This document shows, in pieces, positions 35,712 to 45,243 of a DNA stretch of 64,000 nt; position 1 is the stretch's first letter; each line of letters begins with the position of its first letter. The notes beneath the pieces are model-generated. The model saw nothing but the letters and a program-made list of their open reading frames with translations, was not told the DNA's origin and searched no databases. The stretch is from Streptomyces sp. 846.5. GTDB lineage: Bacteria; Actinomycetota; Actinomycetes; Streptomycetales; Streptomycetaceae. The position numbers and the translations under genes were made by a program. The stretch is taken from NCBI RefSeq assembly GCF_004365705.1, contig NZ_SOBN01000002.1, positions 1,302,001-1,366,000 on the forward strand. The letters are read 5' to 3'.

Positions 35712-36599
35712 TTGCCTGCCCTACACACTTCTCGCCGACGGGGCCGGGGGCTGGCCGCCTGCTTGGCAGTGGCCCTCTCCTTCGCCGGCCTGGTCGCCTC
35801 CACCGGCGCCTCGCACGCGTCGGCCCCCAACTCCCCTTCACCGTCGGCCTGTCCGACTCCGGTGGCCAGGAAGGGGGTCTCCACCTCGAGCTTCGACGGG
35901 GTCACCCCTGCGCTCGCGGCTTCCGGTGTCTCCTGGTACTACAACTGGGGCCCCGTCCACCCCAGTATCACCAGCCCGTGTGGCGTGGAGTTCGTCCCGA
36001 TGATCTCGGGAGCCGCGGCAGTCTTCAACGGCTCCCTCGACCAGGCCAAGAGCCAGGGCAGCAGCAGCCTGCTCGGTTTCAACGAGCCCGACCAGCCGGG
36101 CCAATACAACATGTCGCCGCAGGACGCCCTCCATCTGTGGCCGAAGCTTATGGCCACCGGGCTTGCCCTGGGCAGCCCGGCCGTCGCCACGCACGCTGAC
36201 ATCCAGGGCAGTTGGCTGGACCAGTTCATGCAGGGCGCACGCAGCCTCGGCTACCGGGTGGACTTCATCACCGTCCACTGGTACGGCGGGGACTTCACCA
36301 CCCCCAACGCGGTCAACCAGCTGCAGAACTACCTGCAGGCCATCCACCTGCGCTACCAACTGCCCATCTGGCTCACCGAGTACGCTCTGCACAACTACGG
36401 CCCCGGCCCGGCGTACCCGACCACCCAGCAGCAGGCCGCCTTCGTCACAGCCTCCACCACGATGCTGCAGAACCTGCCGTACGTCCAGCGCTACGCCTGG
36501 TTCACACTCCCGGCGACCCAGTCCGGAGCGACGGGCCTGTACCAGCCCGGCGGCATACCGAACGAGGTCGGATCGGCCTACGCGGCAGCGGGACGCTGA
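35712..36599 (+). CDS. Secreted GH128-family glycoside hydrolase
   Basis: A 295-aa exported enzyme. TTG 35712 is the likely start, with AAAGGA about 8 bases upstream; it gives a clean signal peptide (basic RRRGRG, hydrophobic core, cleavage after SHA near residue 37). The catalytic TIM barrel has the acid/base Glu in LLGFNEPD (about residue 126) and the nucleophile Glu in LTEYAL (about residue 223), as in Asl1-like endo-beta-1,3-glucanases. It would attack fungal or plant callose-type glucan. No partner genes adjoin. Confidence 0.85.
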   Translation: MPALHTSRRRGRGLAACLAVALSFAGLVASTGASHASAPNSPSPSACPTPVARKGVSTSSFDGVTPALAASGVSWYYNWGPVHPSITSPCGVEFVPMISGAAAVFNGSLDQAKSQGSSSLLGFNEPDQPGQYNMSPQDALHLWPKLMATGLALGSPAVATHADIQGSWLDQFMQGARSLGYRVDFITVHWYGGDFTTPNAVNQLQNYLQAIHLRYQLPIWLTEYALHNYGPGPAYPTTQQQAAFVTASTTMLQNLPYVQRYAWFTLPATQSGATGLYQPGGIPNEVGSAYAAAGR

Positions 36600-36777
36600 G
36601 CCGGATCGAACCGAAGCAGCCAGTTGGAGCCGCTGCGGGCGAAGATGACCAAGCCCGCCGATCGTGGCTGGCTGTACAAACGGCCCGACGGGAAGTTCAG
36701 CGCGCGCCTGTAGCCGCGCCGGACCGGGGACGGTAAGGGGCGTAACCGACGGGCCCCCGGCGGCAGTTGAGTTTGGT

Positions 36778-37530
36778 GTGAAGAAAACCAACGACACCGT
36801 CGAGGGCCCTGACGGCCTTGTCCGCACCGCCCGCCTGCCGCTGTCGAGCGTCACCCTGAATTATCTCGCCGACCTGATACGCGGTCACTGCAAGAAGATC
36901 GGCTCCAGGTGGCGGGCCCTGCCCGCGGGAAAGATCGCCGGCATCGTGCTGGCGGTGCTGCGCTGTGACCAGCGGCCCGCGATCTGGCCGGCGGCAACGG
37001 GGTGCACCGCACCACCGTGACACGGTGGCTCAGGGAGGTCGTGGGTCTGCTGGCCGCCCGCGCACCGCGTCTGGACCGCGCCCTGAAGAAGATCGCCCGA
37101 AAGGGTGGCGGGGTGGTGCTGCTGGACGGCTCGGTGATCCGAACCCGCAGGCGCACCGGGGCTGAGAACCGCAAGGACTACTCGGGCAGGAACAAATGCC
37201 ATGGCCTGCTCGTGATCGCGCTCACCGACGACCGCGGTCGGCTGCTGTGGGTCTCCGCGGCCCGGCCCGGGCGGACCGCGGAGATCACCGCCTGCCGTCA
37301 CGACAAGCTCACCGCCCGTCTCCGCGCGGCCGGCCTCGGCGCCATCGCCGACCTGGGATTCGTCGGCCTCGACGACAGCGGCCCGGACGACGACCCAGCG
37401 GTGGTCACCGGCTACAAGGCAACCCGGAAGCGGCCTCTGACCCGTGGCCAGAAGCCGTCCAACAAGGCGCTGGCCGCCGAGGTGGGCGACCGCGCTGTTG
37501 CGGGCCCTGCTGGTCCTTACGAACAAGGAA
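36778..37530 (+). pseudogene. IS5-like DDE transposase relic (second copy)
   Basis: Frame 1 from GTG 36778 reads to about 36985 (SVTLNYLADLIRGHCKKIGSRW), then a one-base shift leads to the main frame (LAARAPRLDRALKKIARKGG, LDGSVIRTRRRTGAENRKDY, GYKATRKRPLTRGQKPSNKALAAE). After about 37488 the C-terminal motif (ALLRALLVLTNKEVAR) lies in yet another frame. The copy at 14089 shares the central block. At least two frame breaks make it inactive. Confidence 0.75.
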
Positions 37531-37628
37531 GTTGCCCGATGACGGACGATCTTGTCGCAGGATTACCGCCCCGGACCTGGCCGAGCGTCCCAACGCCTAC
37601 GCACACCAGACCATCTGATGTGCAGTTT

Positions 37629-38285
37629 TCACTGCTCCGGACTGGTCACCTCAAGGGCCGGCGCCCAGCGGGGGATCTCGCCCCTCCCGGAAAGCAGACG
37701 GATGTTCTTGCTGTAGCCGTACTCGTGCAAGGTCTCCGCCGCCGTCTCCCGGCCGTAGCCGCTCGCGCCGACACCGCCGAACGGCGTGCCGGTGAAGTTG
37801 CGGTTGTAGTTGTTCACGAAGACGAACCCGGTGTGCAGGGCGCGGCTGACCCGCAGCGCACGCTGGGAGTCCGGCGTGAACACCGCGGCGACCAGGCCGA
37901 ACACCGTGCTGTTGGCGATCGTGATCGCTTCGTCCTCATCGCGGAACGGGCTCATCGAGATGACCGGTCCGAAGATCTCCTCCTGGGCGATGCGCATGTC
38001 CGGGCGGACCCCTGTGAACAGCGTCGGCGCGACGTAGAAGCCGCCTGCCAGCTCCGGGTCGTCGGGGAGCGGCGCCTGCGCTGCGATCGTGGCACCTACC
38101 TTCCTTGACGCCGATGTCGATGTAGTCCAGCACCCGCTTGCGCTGGGCGGCGGACACCATCGGTCCGATGTGCGTGCCGGGGTCGGCGCCGTTGCCGACA
38201 CACAGCCGCTTGACCGCGTCGCCGTAGCGGCGCGCGACCTCGTCGTAGATGTCGGCGTGCACCTGGCTTCGTATGTGAAGTCGGG
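37629..38285 (-). pseudogene. Aldehyde dehydrogenase, C-terminal part, frameshifted
   Basis: The leftward frame holds the C-terminal half of an NAD(P)-aldehyde dehydrogenase: GGFYVAPTLFTGVRPDM, QEEIFGPVISM and the FGGVGASGYGRE signature near the end. Upstream of about 38100 the matching sequence lies one frame over (VHADIYDEVARRYGDAVKRL, THIGPMVSAAQRKRVLDYID). The catalytic Cys region and N-terminus are absent beyond 38285, close to the ISL3 insertion. Confidence 0.8.
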
Positions 38286-38356
38286 GCTCATACAAGATTT
38301 TCGTAGGCGTTGATCCGGATTGCTGACGCGGCGTGACATAGGTCGCCTTCGGCGAG

Positions 38357-38866
38357 ATGCTGCGACTGTGTGACGAGATGCTGAGGGTGCTTTTCCCGCA
38401 GCTCGACGCGGTCGTAGTCGAGTCGGTGGTGGTCGTGGCGGACGTGGTCGTAGTGATCGCACGTACCCGTGCGGCGCCGGTGGGGTGTCCGGGGTGCGGG
38501 CAGCGGTCGTCGTGGGAGCACAGCCGCTATGTGCGCCATGTCGGCGATGAGGCCGTCGGTGGCCGGGCGGTGCGGATCGACCTGTCGGTACGCCGCCTGT
38601 ACTGCGAGAACACCGCGTGCCCCAAAGCGACGTTCGTAGAACAGGTCGCTGGACTGACGGTGCGCTACCAGCGGCGGACCCCGGCTCTGCAGCGGGTGGT
38701 CGAAGCCATCGCGGTCGCCCTGGCCGGCAGCGCCGGGGCCCGGCTCCTGGTGCACCTGCACCAAGTGTTCAGCTGGAGCACCCTGCTGCGCTGCGTCATG
38801 GCGCTGCCCGATCCGCTGGCCGCCGTGCCCCGGGTACTGGGGGTAGACGACTTTGCCCTGCTGCGC
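38357..38866 (+). pseudogene. ISL3 transposase, segment 1 of 3
   Basis: Residues 1-170 of an ISL3-family transposase: zinc-finger cysteines (CPGCGQ, YCENTACPK), the helix-turn-helix part and the first catalytic Asp in VLGVDDFALL. The frame then runs into the inserted tyrosine-recombinase element and stops at 38881. Joining 38866 to 40525 and 40727 to 43153 gives one open frame of 514 codons including the stop, normal length for the family. Confidence 0.85.
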
Positions 38867-38963
38867 GTTATCTTGAGTTGACCGTTCACGCAGGGCTGTG
38901 ACCTGCGTCGTCTCGTCAAGGACGGTGTCCCCGACGAGACGACGGCGGGAGTGTGGCCGAGCG

Positions 38964-39404
38964 TCAGCAGGGCCCGATCGTTACTGAAGAGCGTCGTGGG
39001 GACGTGGGTTCCTCCTCGGTGGTGATGCCGGCGGCGCGGAGTTGGCCGAGGGCTTGGGCGAGGTGGCGGCGGAGGCGTTGGTTGTCCGTGGTGAGCTCGC
39101 GGTTCCGGGCCAGGGCGACCTCGAGGCGTCGGGAGAGGGAGGCGTCGCTGCCGCGCTGGCGGGCTGGTGGTGCCGGGTGCGAGGTCGGGCGGTCCAGAGC
39201 GCGGAGCCGTTCGATCTCGGTGCGGATGTCCGGCTGCGTGTAGAGCCAGGAGCGCGAGACCTGGGCATGGCGGGCGACGGCCTCGAAGGTTACGGGTGTG
39301 CCGGAGGAGTCGAGCTCGCGCAGGGCCCGGATGGCTTTGGCGCGGGCCAGTTCGTGCCGCTGGCGGGCCGAGACCACCAGGTGGGCGCTGTTGTCAGCCC
39401 GCAT
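38964..39404 (-). CDS. DUF6262/TnpC-like coiled-coil protein
   Basis: A protein of about 146 aa from ATG 39404. It has an N-terminal helix-turn-helix-like part (TFEAVARHAQVSRSWLYTQP) and a C-terminal coiled coil (RLEVALARNRELTTDNQRLR). It overlaps the recombinase end by 11 bases, the order seen for the third gene of Tn554-like recombinase trios, where it aids the two recombinases. A longer start at 39419 is possible. Confidence 0.7.
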   Translation of the reverse strand: MRADNSAHLVVSARQRHELARAKAIRALRELDSSGTPVTFEAVARHAQVSRSWLYTQPDIRTEIERLRALDRPTSHPAPPARQRGSDASLSRRLEVALARNRELTTDNQRLRRHLAQALGQLRAAGITTEEEPTSPRRSSVTIGPC

Positions 39405-40398
39405 GAGCCACCTGCGCATCGCCGTCGTCGTGCTCGTCGAGCGAGGTGATGATGCGGTCGAGGTTGCCCAGGACCTGCTGGTTCATCTCCACCAGTCGCT
39501 GCTGGCCGCGGGCCTCGGCGGCGGAGATGATCTGGAGGACCTGCTGCCGCTGCTGGCGGTGCTGCAGCAGGAACTCCGGGGTGGTGATGAACATCGGGCA
39601 GGTCAGGCAGGCGTTCGCATGCGGGCAGGTCTTGACCACCGGCAGTCCGCAGTAGCCGTTGGGCAGGGCCTGGGTGGCTCGGCCGACGCGCTGTTTGGCC
39701 CAGGCGGCCTCGGCGAGCGGGCCGTCCGGGTCGAGGGTGACCCGCTCGCCGTTGATGTCGACCTTGCGGGCCCGCTCCCAGTGGCGGCGGACGGTCACGT
39801 CGTGCATGCGTGCGTAGTGGGCCGTCATCTCGTGTGAGTCGTGGTCGAGGATTTTGCGGACCACTTCCTGGGGGACGTCGCGGTTGATCAGCCGTGTTCC
39901 CAGGGTGTGGCGCCATTGATGGGGCGTCAGGTGGACTGGTCGGCCGTGTTCGTCGCGCACCTCGCAGAGCTGCAGCCACGGGGTGAGGACTTGCCGGTAG
40001 GTGCCGGCGCCCATCGGCTCGGTCCCGTGCAGGTTCTTCAGTTTGCGCGGGAACAGCACCGGGGTGCCTGCAGACCAGCGCTCGCGCAGTCGGTGCTGCT
40101 GGTCACGGGTGTGTGCTTCGAGTTCCTCGTCGATCGGGACCAGGGCCTCGCGCTTCATCTTGTGGTTGAGGTAGCGGAGGTAAGGGGCGCCGTCCGCGTC
40201 GTGGACGAGGCAGTCGAAGGGCAGCCTGGTCGCGTCTTTGATCCGCAGTCCGCAGCGGATCAGGATGACGGTGATCAGCCGGTAGGCGGGGTCCTAGGCC
40301 AGATAGCGCTCCACCGGCGCGACGGGGACGGCATCGTCGCCGAGCACCGTCCACGACTCCTGGCGCGTCGTCGGTGACGCGACCCGCTGGACAAGCAT
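39394..40398 (-). pseudogene. Tyrosine recombinase, internally deleted with a nonsense codon
   Basis: From ATG 40398 the frame begins like the first recombinase of TnpA/TnpB trios (RQESWTVLGDD, VAPVERYLA), hits TAG at 40294-40296, then continues as the catalytic part of a recombinase: Arg in IRCGLRIKDATRLP, HQWRH and HYARMHDVTV with the Tyr nucleophile. The missing several hundred residues between N-terminal and catalytic parts suggest a deletion that fused the start of one recombinase to the end of another. A shorter product from ATG 40158 lacks the first catalytic Arg. Confidence 0.7.
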
Positions 40399-40524
40399 GG
40401 TTCCTCCGGAAGATTCCACGTGATGGACGGCGGTAGATAACCACCTCCACCAGGCAGATCCGGACGCCTCACCCACCCGTGCTCAACGTGAAGGACGCCC
40501 TCCGGGCGACTCCAGATAATGCGC

Positions 40525-40727
40525 CGGCACCGCTACGCCACGATCATCATCGACGCTGAGACCGGTGAGCGGATCGACGTCCTGCCCGACCGCACCGCCC
40601 AGACCCTGACCGCGTGGCTACGCGAGCACCCCGGGGCCGAGTACGTCTGCCGCGACGGCTCCGCCTCCTACGGCGAGGCGATCCGCCAGGCCCTTCCCGA
40701 AGCGGTGCAGGTCAGCGACAGGTGGCA
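40525..40727 (+). pseudogene. ISL3 transposase, segment 2 of 3
   Basis: This 203-base piece (RHRYATIIIDAETGERIDVL, then ALPEAVQVSDRW) is the centre of the ISL3 catalytic domain. Its left edge adjoins the recombinase element and its right edge is the group II intron insertion point after GGTGGCA. In frame with segment 1 when the recombinase element is removed. Confidence 0.85.
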
Positions 40728-41260
40728 GTGCGCCATGAGGCGCCTTGTCGTATCCCCGATTCAGTCGGGGTGAATTTGGAGGGAGATTCATGGGTCCAAT
40801 GGCTTACCTAATCCGGAAACGGTGAGGGGACGACAGCATGCCAGAAAATCGACGGCCGGGCCCAGGCATTGGGGACGGGGCGTCGAGGGACCCGCGTGAC
40901 ACGGTGAAAGCTGGATTGCCTGAACCCTAATCCCCAGAAGATTGAAGGTCGAATCCGTCGGAAAGATGCCTGCTACCGACGCCGCACCCTGCGACGACTC
41001 AGTGCCACGGTCGATGCAACCTCCGGAGTGCGGAGCGATGCCCAGCGAGGGCATTCAAGGGGATGAGTGGGGCACCTAAACCACGCTGATACGTACGACA
41101 AGGACGAACATGGGATCGCCTAAGGGAGGAGATCTTCCTATGGCGACGGAGGCCCCGTAGTAGTCGCCGGATGAACGACCGGCCAAGGAGGACGGGAAAG
41201 CCGTCTGCAGGGCGAAGGGGGCCAGGTGATCGGACACTCAAGACCCGGGAGGTATGCGTA

Positions 41261-43048
41261 ATGCAGAGCGCCGAAACAGTGCTGAGTGTCCTCCGTGAAC
41301 GCGGCAGGCGTGGCCTGCCGTGCACTGAACTGTATCGACAGCTGTTCAATCCGCAGTTGTATCTGCTGGCCTACGGGCGTCTGTACTCCAACAAGGGAGC
41401 GATGACGCCCGGGGTCACCGGGGAGACCGTGGACGGCATGTCGCTGGGCAAGATCGAGCACGTCATCGACGCGCTGCGCCACGAGCGCTATCGATGGAGC
41501 CCGGCCAGGAGGGTCTACATCCCGAAGGGGCGGGGCAGCACGAAGCTGCGACCGCTCGGCCTGCCGCCGTGGTCGGACAAACTTGTCGGCGAGGTGGTGC
41601 GCCTGCTCCTTGAGGCGTACTACGAGCCGACGTTCTCCGACTCCTCCCATGGTTTCCGTCCCCGTCGGGGCTGCCACACCGCGTTAGAGGATGTGGTCTA
41701 CACCTGGACGGGAACGGCCTGGTTCATCGAGGGTGACATCGCCCAGTGCTTCGACCGGCTCGACCATTCGGTCATGCTCCGAATCCTGGGCGAGAAGATC
41801 CACGACAACCGGTTCCTTCGGCTGGTGCGCAACATGCTCACGGCCGGATACATGGAGGACTGGGTCTGGAACGCCACGCACAGCGGAAGTCCGCAAGGCG
41901 GGGTCGTTTCACCGATCCTATCCAATATCTACCTGCACAAGATGGACGAGTACGTCGAGAAGGTTCTGATCCCGGAGTACACCCGAGGAAAAGTCAGGAA
42001 GCCGAACCGTGCCTTTCATCGGGTATGGGCGGCGATAGGACGCGCGCGCAAGCGCGGCGACCACACCCAGGTGCGGGAACTGCGCAAGCAACTCCACAGC
42101 ATGCCCAGCATGGATACTCATGATCCGGGCTACCGGCGGCTGAGGTATGTGCGCTATGCCGACGACACCCTCCTCGGGTTCGCCGGACCAAAGGCAGAAG
42201 CCGAAGAAATCAGAGAGCGTCTGGCGCAGTTCCTGCATGACGACCTCAAGCTGGAACTCTCGCCCGAGAAGACCCTCATCACGCACGCCCGCACCGAGGC
42301 AGCGAGGTTCCTCGGCTACCACATCACCGTGCACCACAACGACCGGAAGGTCTCCGGCAGACGCCGCTCTGTCAATGGGACGATCGGTCTGCGTGTCCCC
42401 CGTTCGGTGGTATCTGCCAAGCAGGCCCAGTACATGAAGCGCGGCAAACCCGCGCGTCGGCCCGAACTGCTGAACCAGGACGACCACGTCATCATCAGCA
42501 CCTTCGGGTCCGAGTACCGGGGCATCGTCCAGTACTACCTGATGGCCGGCGACGTCTTTCGACTCGCCCGGCTGCAATGGGTCATGGAGACCTCGATGCT
42601 GATGACGCTGGCGAACAAGCACCGCTCGACGGTGTCGAAGATGGCCCGCAAGTACGCGACCACCACCGAGACACCGTTCGGGCCCCGCAAGTGCTTCGAA
42701 GCCCGCGTCGAACGCATCGGCAGGAAGCCGCTGGTCGGACGGTTCGGCGGGATCCCGCTGAGACAGAACAAGAAGACGGTCCTCACGGACCGTCAGCTGG
42801 CCCCGGTCAACATCAAACGCAAGGAACTGGTCACCCGGCTCCTCGCCGGACGATGCGAGGCATGCGGATGCGTCGACGCGGTGGAAGTCCACCACGTCGC
42901 CAAGCTCGCAGACCTCGGGAAACCGGGAACCGACCGGCCCCCGTGGGCGGATCTCATGGCCGCGCGGCACCGCAAAACCCTCGTGGTCTGCGGAAGTTGC
43001 CACGCGGGCATCCACGGGAAACGACCCGTCCCAGCACACGCGGAGTAG
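41261..43048 (+). CDS. ltrA: Group II intron reverse transcriptase/maturase
   Basis: Intron-encoded protein, 595 aa from ATG 41261 (a longer frame opens at 41171). RT motifs: GVTGETVDGMS, LRPLGLPPWSDKL, SHGFRPRRGCHTAL, ADDTLLGF with the YADD active site, then the maturase (X) domain and a C-terminal HNH nuclease (CEACG, VEVHHV, CGSCHAGIH). All catalytic parts are present and the frame is intact, so the intron may be mobile and self-splicing with protein help. Confidence 0.92.
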   Translation: MQSAETVLSVLRERGRRGLPCTELYRQLFNPQLYLLAYGRLYSNKGAMTPGVTGETVDGMSLGKIEHVIDALRHERYRWSPARRVYIPKGRGSTKLRPLGLPPWSDKLVGEVVRLLLEAYYEPTFSDSSHGFRPRRGCHTALEDVVYTWTGTAWFIEGDIAQCFDRLDHSVMLRILGEKIHDNRFLRLVRNMLTAGYMEDWVWNATHSGSPQGGVVSPILSNIYLHKMDEYVEKVLIPEYTRGKVRKPNRAFHRVWAAIGRARKRGDHTQVRELRKQLHSMPSMDTHDPGYRRLRYVRYADDTLLGFAGPKAEAEEIRERLAQFLHDDLKLELSPEKTLITHARTEAARFLGYHITVHHNDRKVSGRRRSVNGTIGLRVPRSVVSAKQAQYMKRGKPARRPELLNQDDHVIISTFGSEYRGIVQYYLMAGDVFRLARLQWVMETSMLMTLANKHRSTVSKMARKYATTTETPFGPRKCFEARVERIGRKPLVGRFGGIPLRQNKKTVLTDRQLAPVNIKRKELVTRLLAGRCEACGCVDAVEVHHVAKLADLGKPGTDRPPWADLMAARHRKTLVVCGSCHAGIHGKRPVPAHAE

Positions 43049-43055
43049 TCACCGG

Positions 43056-43092
43056 AGAGCGACGTGCGGTGAAAGTCGCATGCGTCGTTCGG
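43056..43092 (+). ncRNA. Group II intron domain V
   Basis: The segment contains the AGC start, a GTGCGGTGAAAGTCGCATGC hairpin with GAAA tetraloop and the GTCGTTCGG strand that closes it, the most conserved catalytic hairpin of group II introns. It lies eight bases after the maturase stop. Confidence 0.85.
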
Positions 43093-43152
43093 ACTGGGGG
43101 CCGTTGGAGAAGGACCTGCTCAGCAGACACCTCGCCGACGGCCCACCAGTAC

Positions 43153-43981
43153 CCTCTGGTCCAACCTGTGCGGCAAGGTCCTGGCCGAGGTCCGCTCCCA
43201 CGCCGCCTGCTGGGCCACCGCCGTGAACCCCGCCCGACCCGGGGGCGTGCGCGAGCAGACCACCCGCGAACGCTGGCAGCAGATCCACAGACTGCTCGAC
43301 AAGGGCGTCGGCCTGCTCGAATGCGCCCGCCGCCTCGACGTCGCCCTGAACACCGTCAAGCGGTACGCCCGCATGAAGGAGCCCACCGGCGACCGCCGCG
43401 CACCCCGCTACAAGCCCACCCTCGTCGACCCCTACCGCGACCACCTGCGCCGGCGCCGAAGCGAAGACCCCGCCGTGCCCGTCACCCACCTCCTGCGCGA
43501 GATCAAAGAGCTCGGCTACACCGGCAGCGCGAACCTCCTGGTCCGCTACATCACCCAGGGCCGCGCCGAGGGCGACAAGCCGGTCACCACCCCGCAGCGT
43601 TTCGCCCGCCTCCTGCTCACCCGCCCCGAGAACCTGCGCGACAAAGACGCCGCACTCCTTCGGGAACTCACCCGAACCTGCCCCGAGATGACCACCCTCG
43701 CCCAACTCACCGGGGAGTTCGCCCAGCTGCTGACCCCAGCGCAGGGCAACGACGCGAAGCTCAGCGACTGGATCGCCAAAGTGCGCGCCGTCGGCCTGCC
43801 CCACCTGCACTCCTTCGCCAACGGCCTCGAACTCGACCGTGCCGCCGTCGATGCCGGGCTCACCCTTCCCTACCACAACGGCCGCACCGAGGGCGTGAAC
43901 ACGCGAACCAAACGGATCATGAGGCAGATGCACGGCCGAGCCGGGTTCCCCCTGCTCCGCCACCGCATCCTCCTCCAGTGA
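43153..43981 (+). pseudogene. ISL3 transposase, segment 3 of 3
   Basis: The last 277 codons of the ISL3 transposase (LWSNLCGKVLAEV at the intron edge, later helix-turn-helix DVALNTVKRYARM and the C-terminal NTRTKRIMRQMHGRAGF block with the catalytic Glu of GRTEGVN). It has no own start. The likely right end of the element is close to 44025, but a matching left end was not found. Confidence 0.85.
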
Positions 43982-44070
43982 CCACTACACAGCGCTACCA
44001 CCGATTACGGGACAGAGCCATTAGGTTGACACTCCCGGCGGTTCCGGGGTCCGGGCTGTCGGTCGCTGGG

Positions 44071-45180
44071 TCAGTGAGCGGGGTAGAAGGTGTTGATCTC
44101 GCTGAGTACCCGCTGGGGTGCTTCGTCGAGGAGCCAGTGGCCGGCTCCCTTGATGTCGGTCCCGGTGGCGGCGGGGGCGGCGTCCTGGACGGCGGACAGG
44201 AGGAGGGGTGCGAAGCCGTCCTGGGTGAGCAGGCGGACTGGAACGGTCAGGGGTGTCGTCTCCAGTTTGGCGTTGTCGGCCTGGTCCTGGGTCCAGGTTC
44301 GGTAGAGCTCGAACCCGGCGTGCAGGACCTGGGTGCGGTTGTAGACGCGGATGTACTCGTTGACCTCGTCGGTGGGCACGGGGTGCGCCACGTGCGACTG
44401 GGTTGGGTAGAAGTACGTCAGGTACTGCGAGACGCGGCCTGTGACGAGTTGTTCGGCGAGCGGGTCCTGGAGGTTGAGGGAGAACTGCCAGTCCAGCGGC
44501 TCGATGGCGGCGAAGGTCAGGTTCTTGCCGACCAGGGGGAAGTCCATCAGGAACAGCCCGGAGGTCTGCGTGCGGTACTGGGTGGCCAGGGAGTAGGCGA
44601 CGCCGACGCCGAAGTCGTGGGCGACGACCTGTACGTGCTGCCGGTAGCCGATCTTGTCCAGCAGGGCGTGGGTGTAGGTGGCCAGGGTCTTCTTGGTGTA
44701 GTCGGTGGGGTTGCCGGTGGAGTCGCCCAGGCCCGGCAGGTCCACGGCGATGACGGTTCGGCCGGGCAGCAGCGAGGGCATGATGCCGCGGAATTCGTAC
44801 CAGGATTCGGGCCAGCCGTGCAGCAGGACCATGGCCTGGGGTCCGTGGCCGCCGATGACGTAGTGCATCTGGACGCCGTCGACGGTGGTGAAGCAGTGTC
44901 GGAAGTCGTTGTTGAATGCGGTGTCGTTCTTGGTCGCGGTGTCGTATCCGGGGCTGAGCGGCTTCTCCGGGTCGAAGCAGGCCGGGGCGTGCGAGTGCGG
45001 GGTGTGGGCGGCTGATCCCTTGACGGCGGCGGGAGCCGAGGCGGTGATCCTGTGGGCGGGGTCGGCGGCGGAGGCGCTGAGGGTGATTCCGAGGAGTGCG
45101 GCGGTGCTCAGCAGCGCGGCGGTGAGGAGTATGAGGAGCCGGTGGTGGGGGCGGGGCCTGCCGGGACGGTAGGTGGGCAC
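44071..45180 (-). CDS. Secreted epoxide-hydrolase-like alpha/beta hydrolase
   Basis: A 369-aa exported hydrolase. Residues 1-38 are a Sec signal (RLLILLTAALL core, cleavage after ASA). The fold carries HGWPESWYEF (oxyanion HGxP) and nucleophile elbow VVAHDFGVG with Asp rather than Ser, as in epoxide hydrolases and haloalkane dehalogenases; the C-terminal His is in GAGHWLLDE. It borders the ISL3 complex. Likely detoxifies or modifies an epoxide outside the cell; substrate unknown. Confidence 0.85.
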   Translation of the reverse strand: MPTYRPGRPRPHHRLLILLTAALLSTAALLGITLSASAADPAHRITASAPAAVKGSAAHTPHSHAPACFDPEKPLSPGYDTATKNDTAFNNDFRHCFTTVDGVQMHYVIGGHGPQAMVLLHGWPESWYEFRGIMPSLLPGRTVIAVDLPGLGDSTGNPTDYTKKTLATYTHALLDKIGYRQHVQVVAHDFGVGVAYSLATQYRTQTSGLFLMDFPLVGKNLTFAAIEPLDWQFSLNLQDPLAEQLVTGRVSQYLTYFYPTQSHVAHPVPTDEVNEYIRVYNRTQVLHAGFELYRTWTQDQADNAKLETTPLTVPVRLLTQDGFAPLLLSAVQDAAPAATGTDIKGAGHWLLDEAPQRVLSEINTFYPAH

Positions 45181-45243
45181 GGGAATCCTTCGATGTCAGC
45201 GGGGTGTGGGTTTCGTACCTGATGCTGGGGTGTGGGCCCCGGG

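Larger units (their letters stand above)
38863..40524. mobile_element. Tyrosine-recombinase element inserted in ISL3
   Basis: Bounded by imperfect inverted repeats: GCGCGTTATCTTGAGT at 38863-38878 and its inverse at 40509-40524 (14 of 16 match). TGCGC is present as a direct repeat at both edges (38862-38866 and 40520-40524), and recombining the two copies restores the ISL3 frame. Cargo, all leftward, is a nonsense-bearing recombinase gene and a small coiled-coil gene, which recalls Tn554-like tnpA-tnpB-tnpC modules reduced by an internal deletion. Size about 1.66 kb. Confidence 0.75.
40728..43152 (+). mobile_element. Group II intron (2,425 bp) in ISL3 transposase
   Basis: The intron begins with GTGCG at 40728 and ends with AC at 43152, the group II boundary rules. 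TGCCAC at 41003-41008 in the domain I region is a perfect complement to the six bases before the intron (GTGGCA, 40722-40727) and is a candidate EBS1. Bases 40728-41260 hold domains I-III with no gene. A maturase gene fills domain IV, domain V is at about 43056-43091, and domain VI follows. Precise excision restores DRWHLWSNLC of the ISL3 transposase. Confidence 0.88.

Noticed and set aside
38290..44030. Terminal inverted repeats of the whole ISL3 element
   Set aside because: GGCTCTGTCCCGTAATCGGTGG (as the inverse near 44025) looks like a right end but no good partner was found near 38290-38356.
42577..45015. An 812-codon plus-strand frame across the intron end, ISL3 and the hydrolase
   Set aside because: It crosses element boundaries and opposes or overlaps well supported genes; Arg/Pro-rich shadow.
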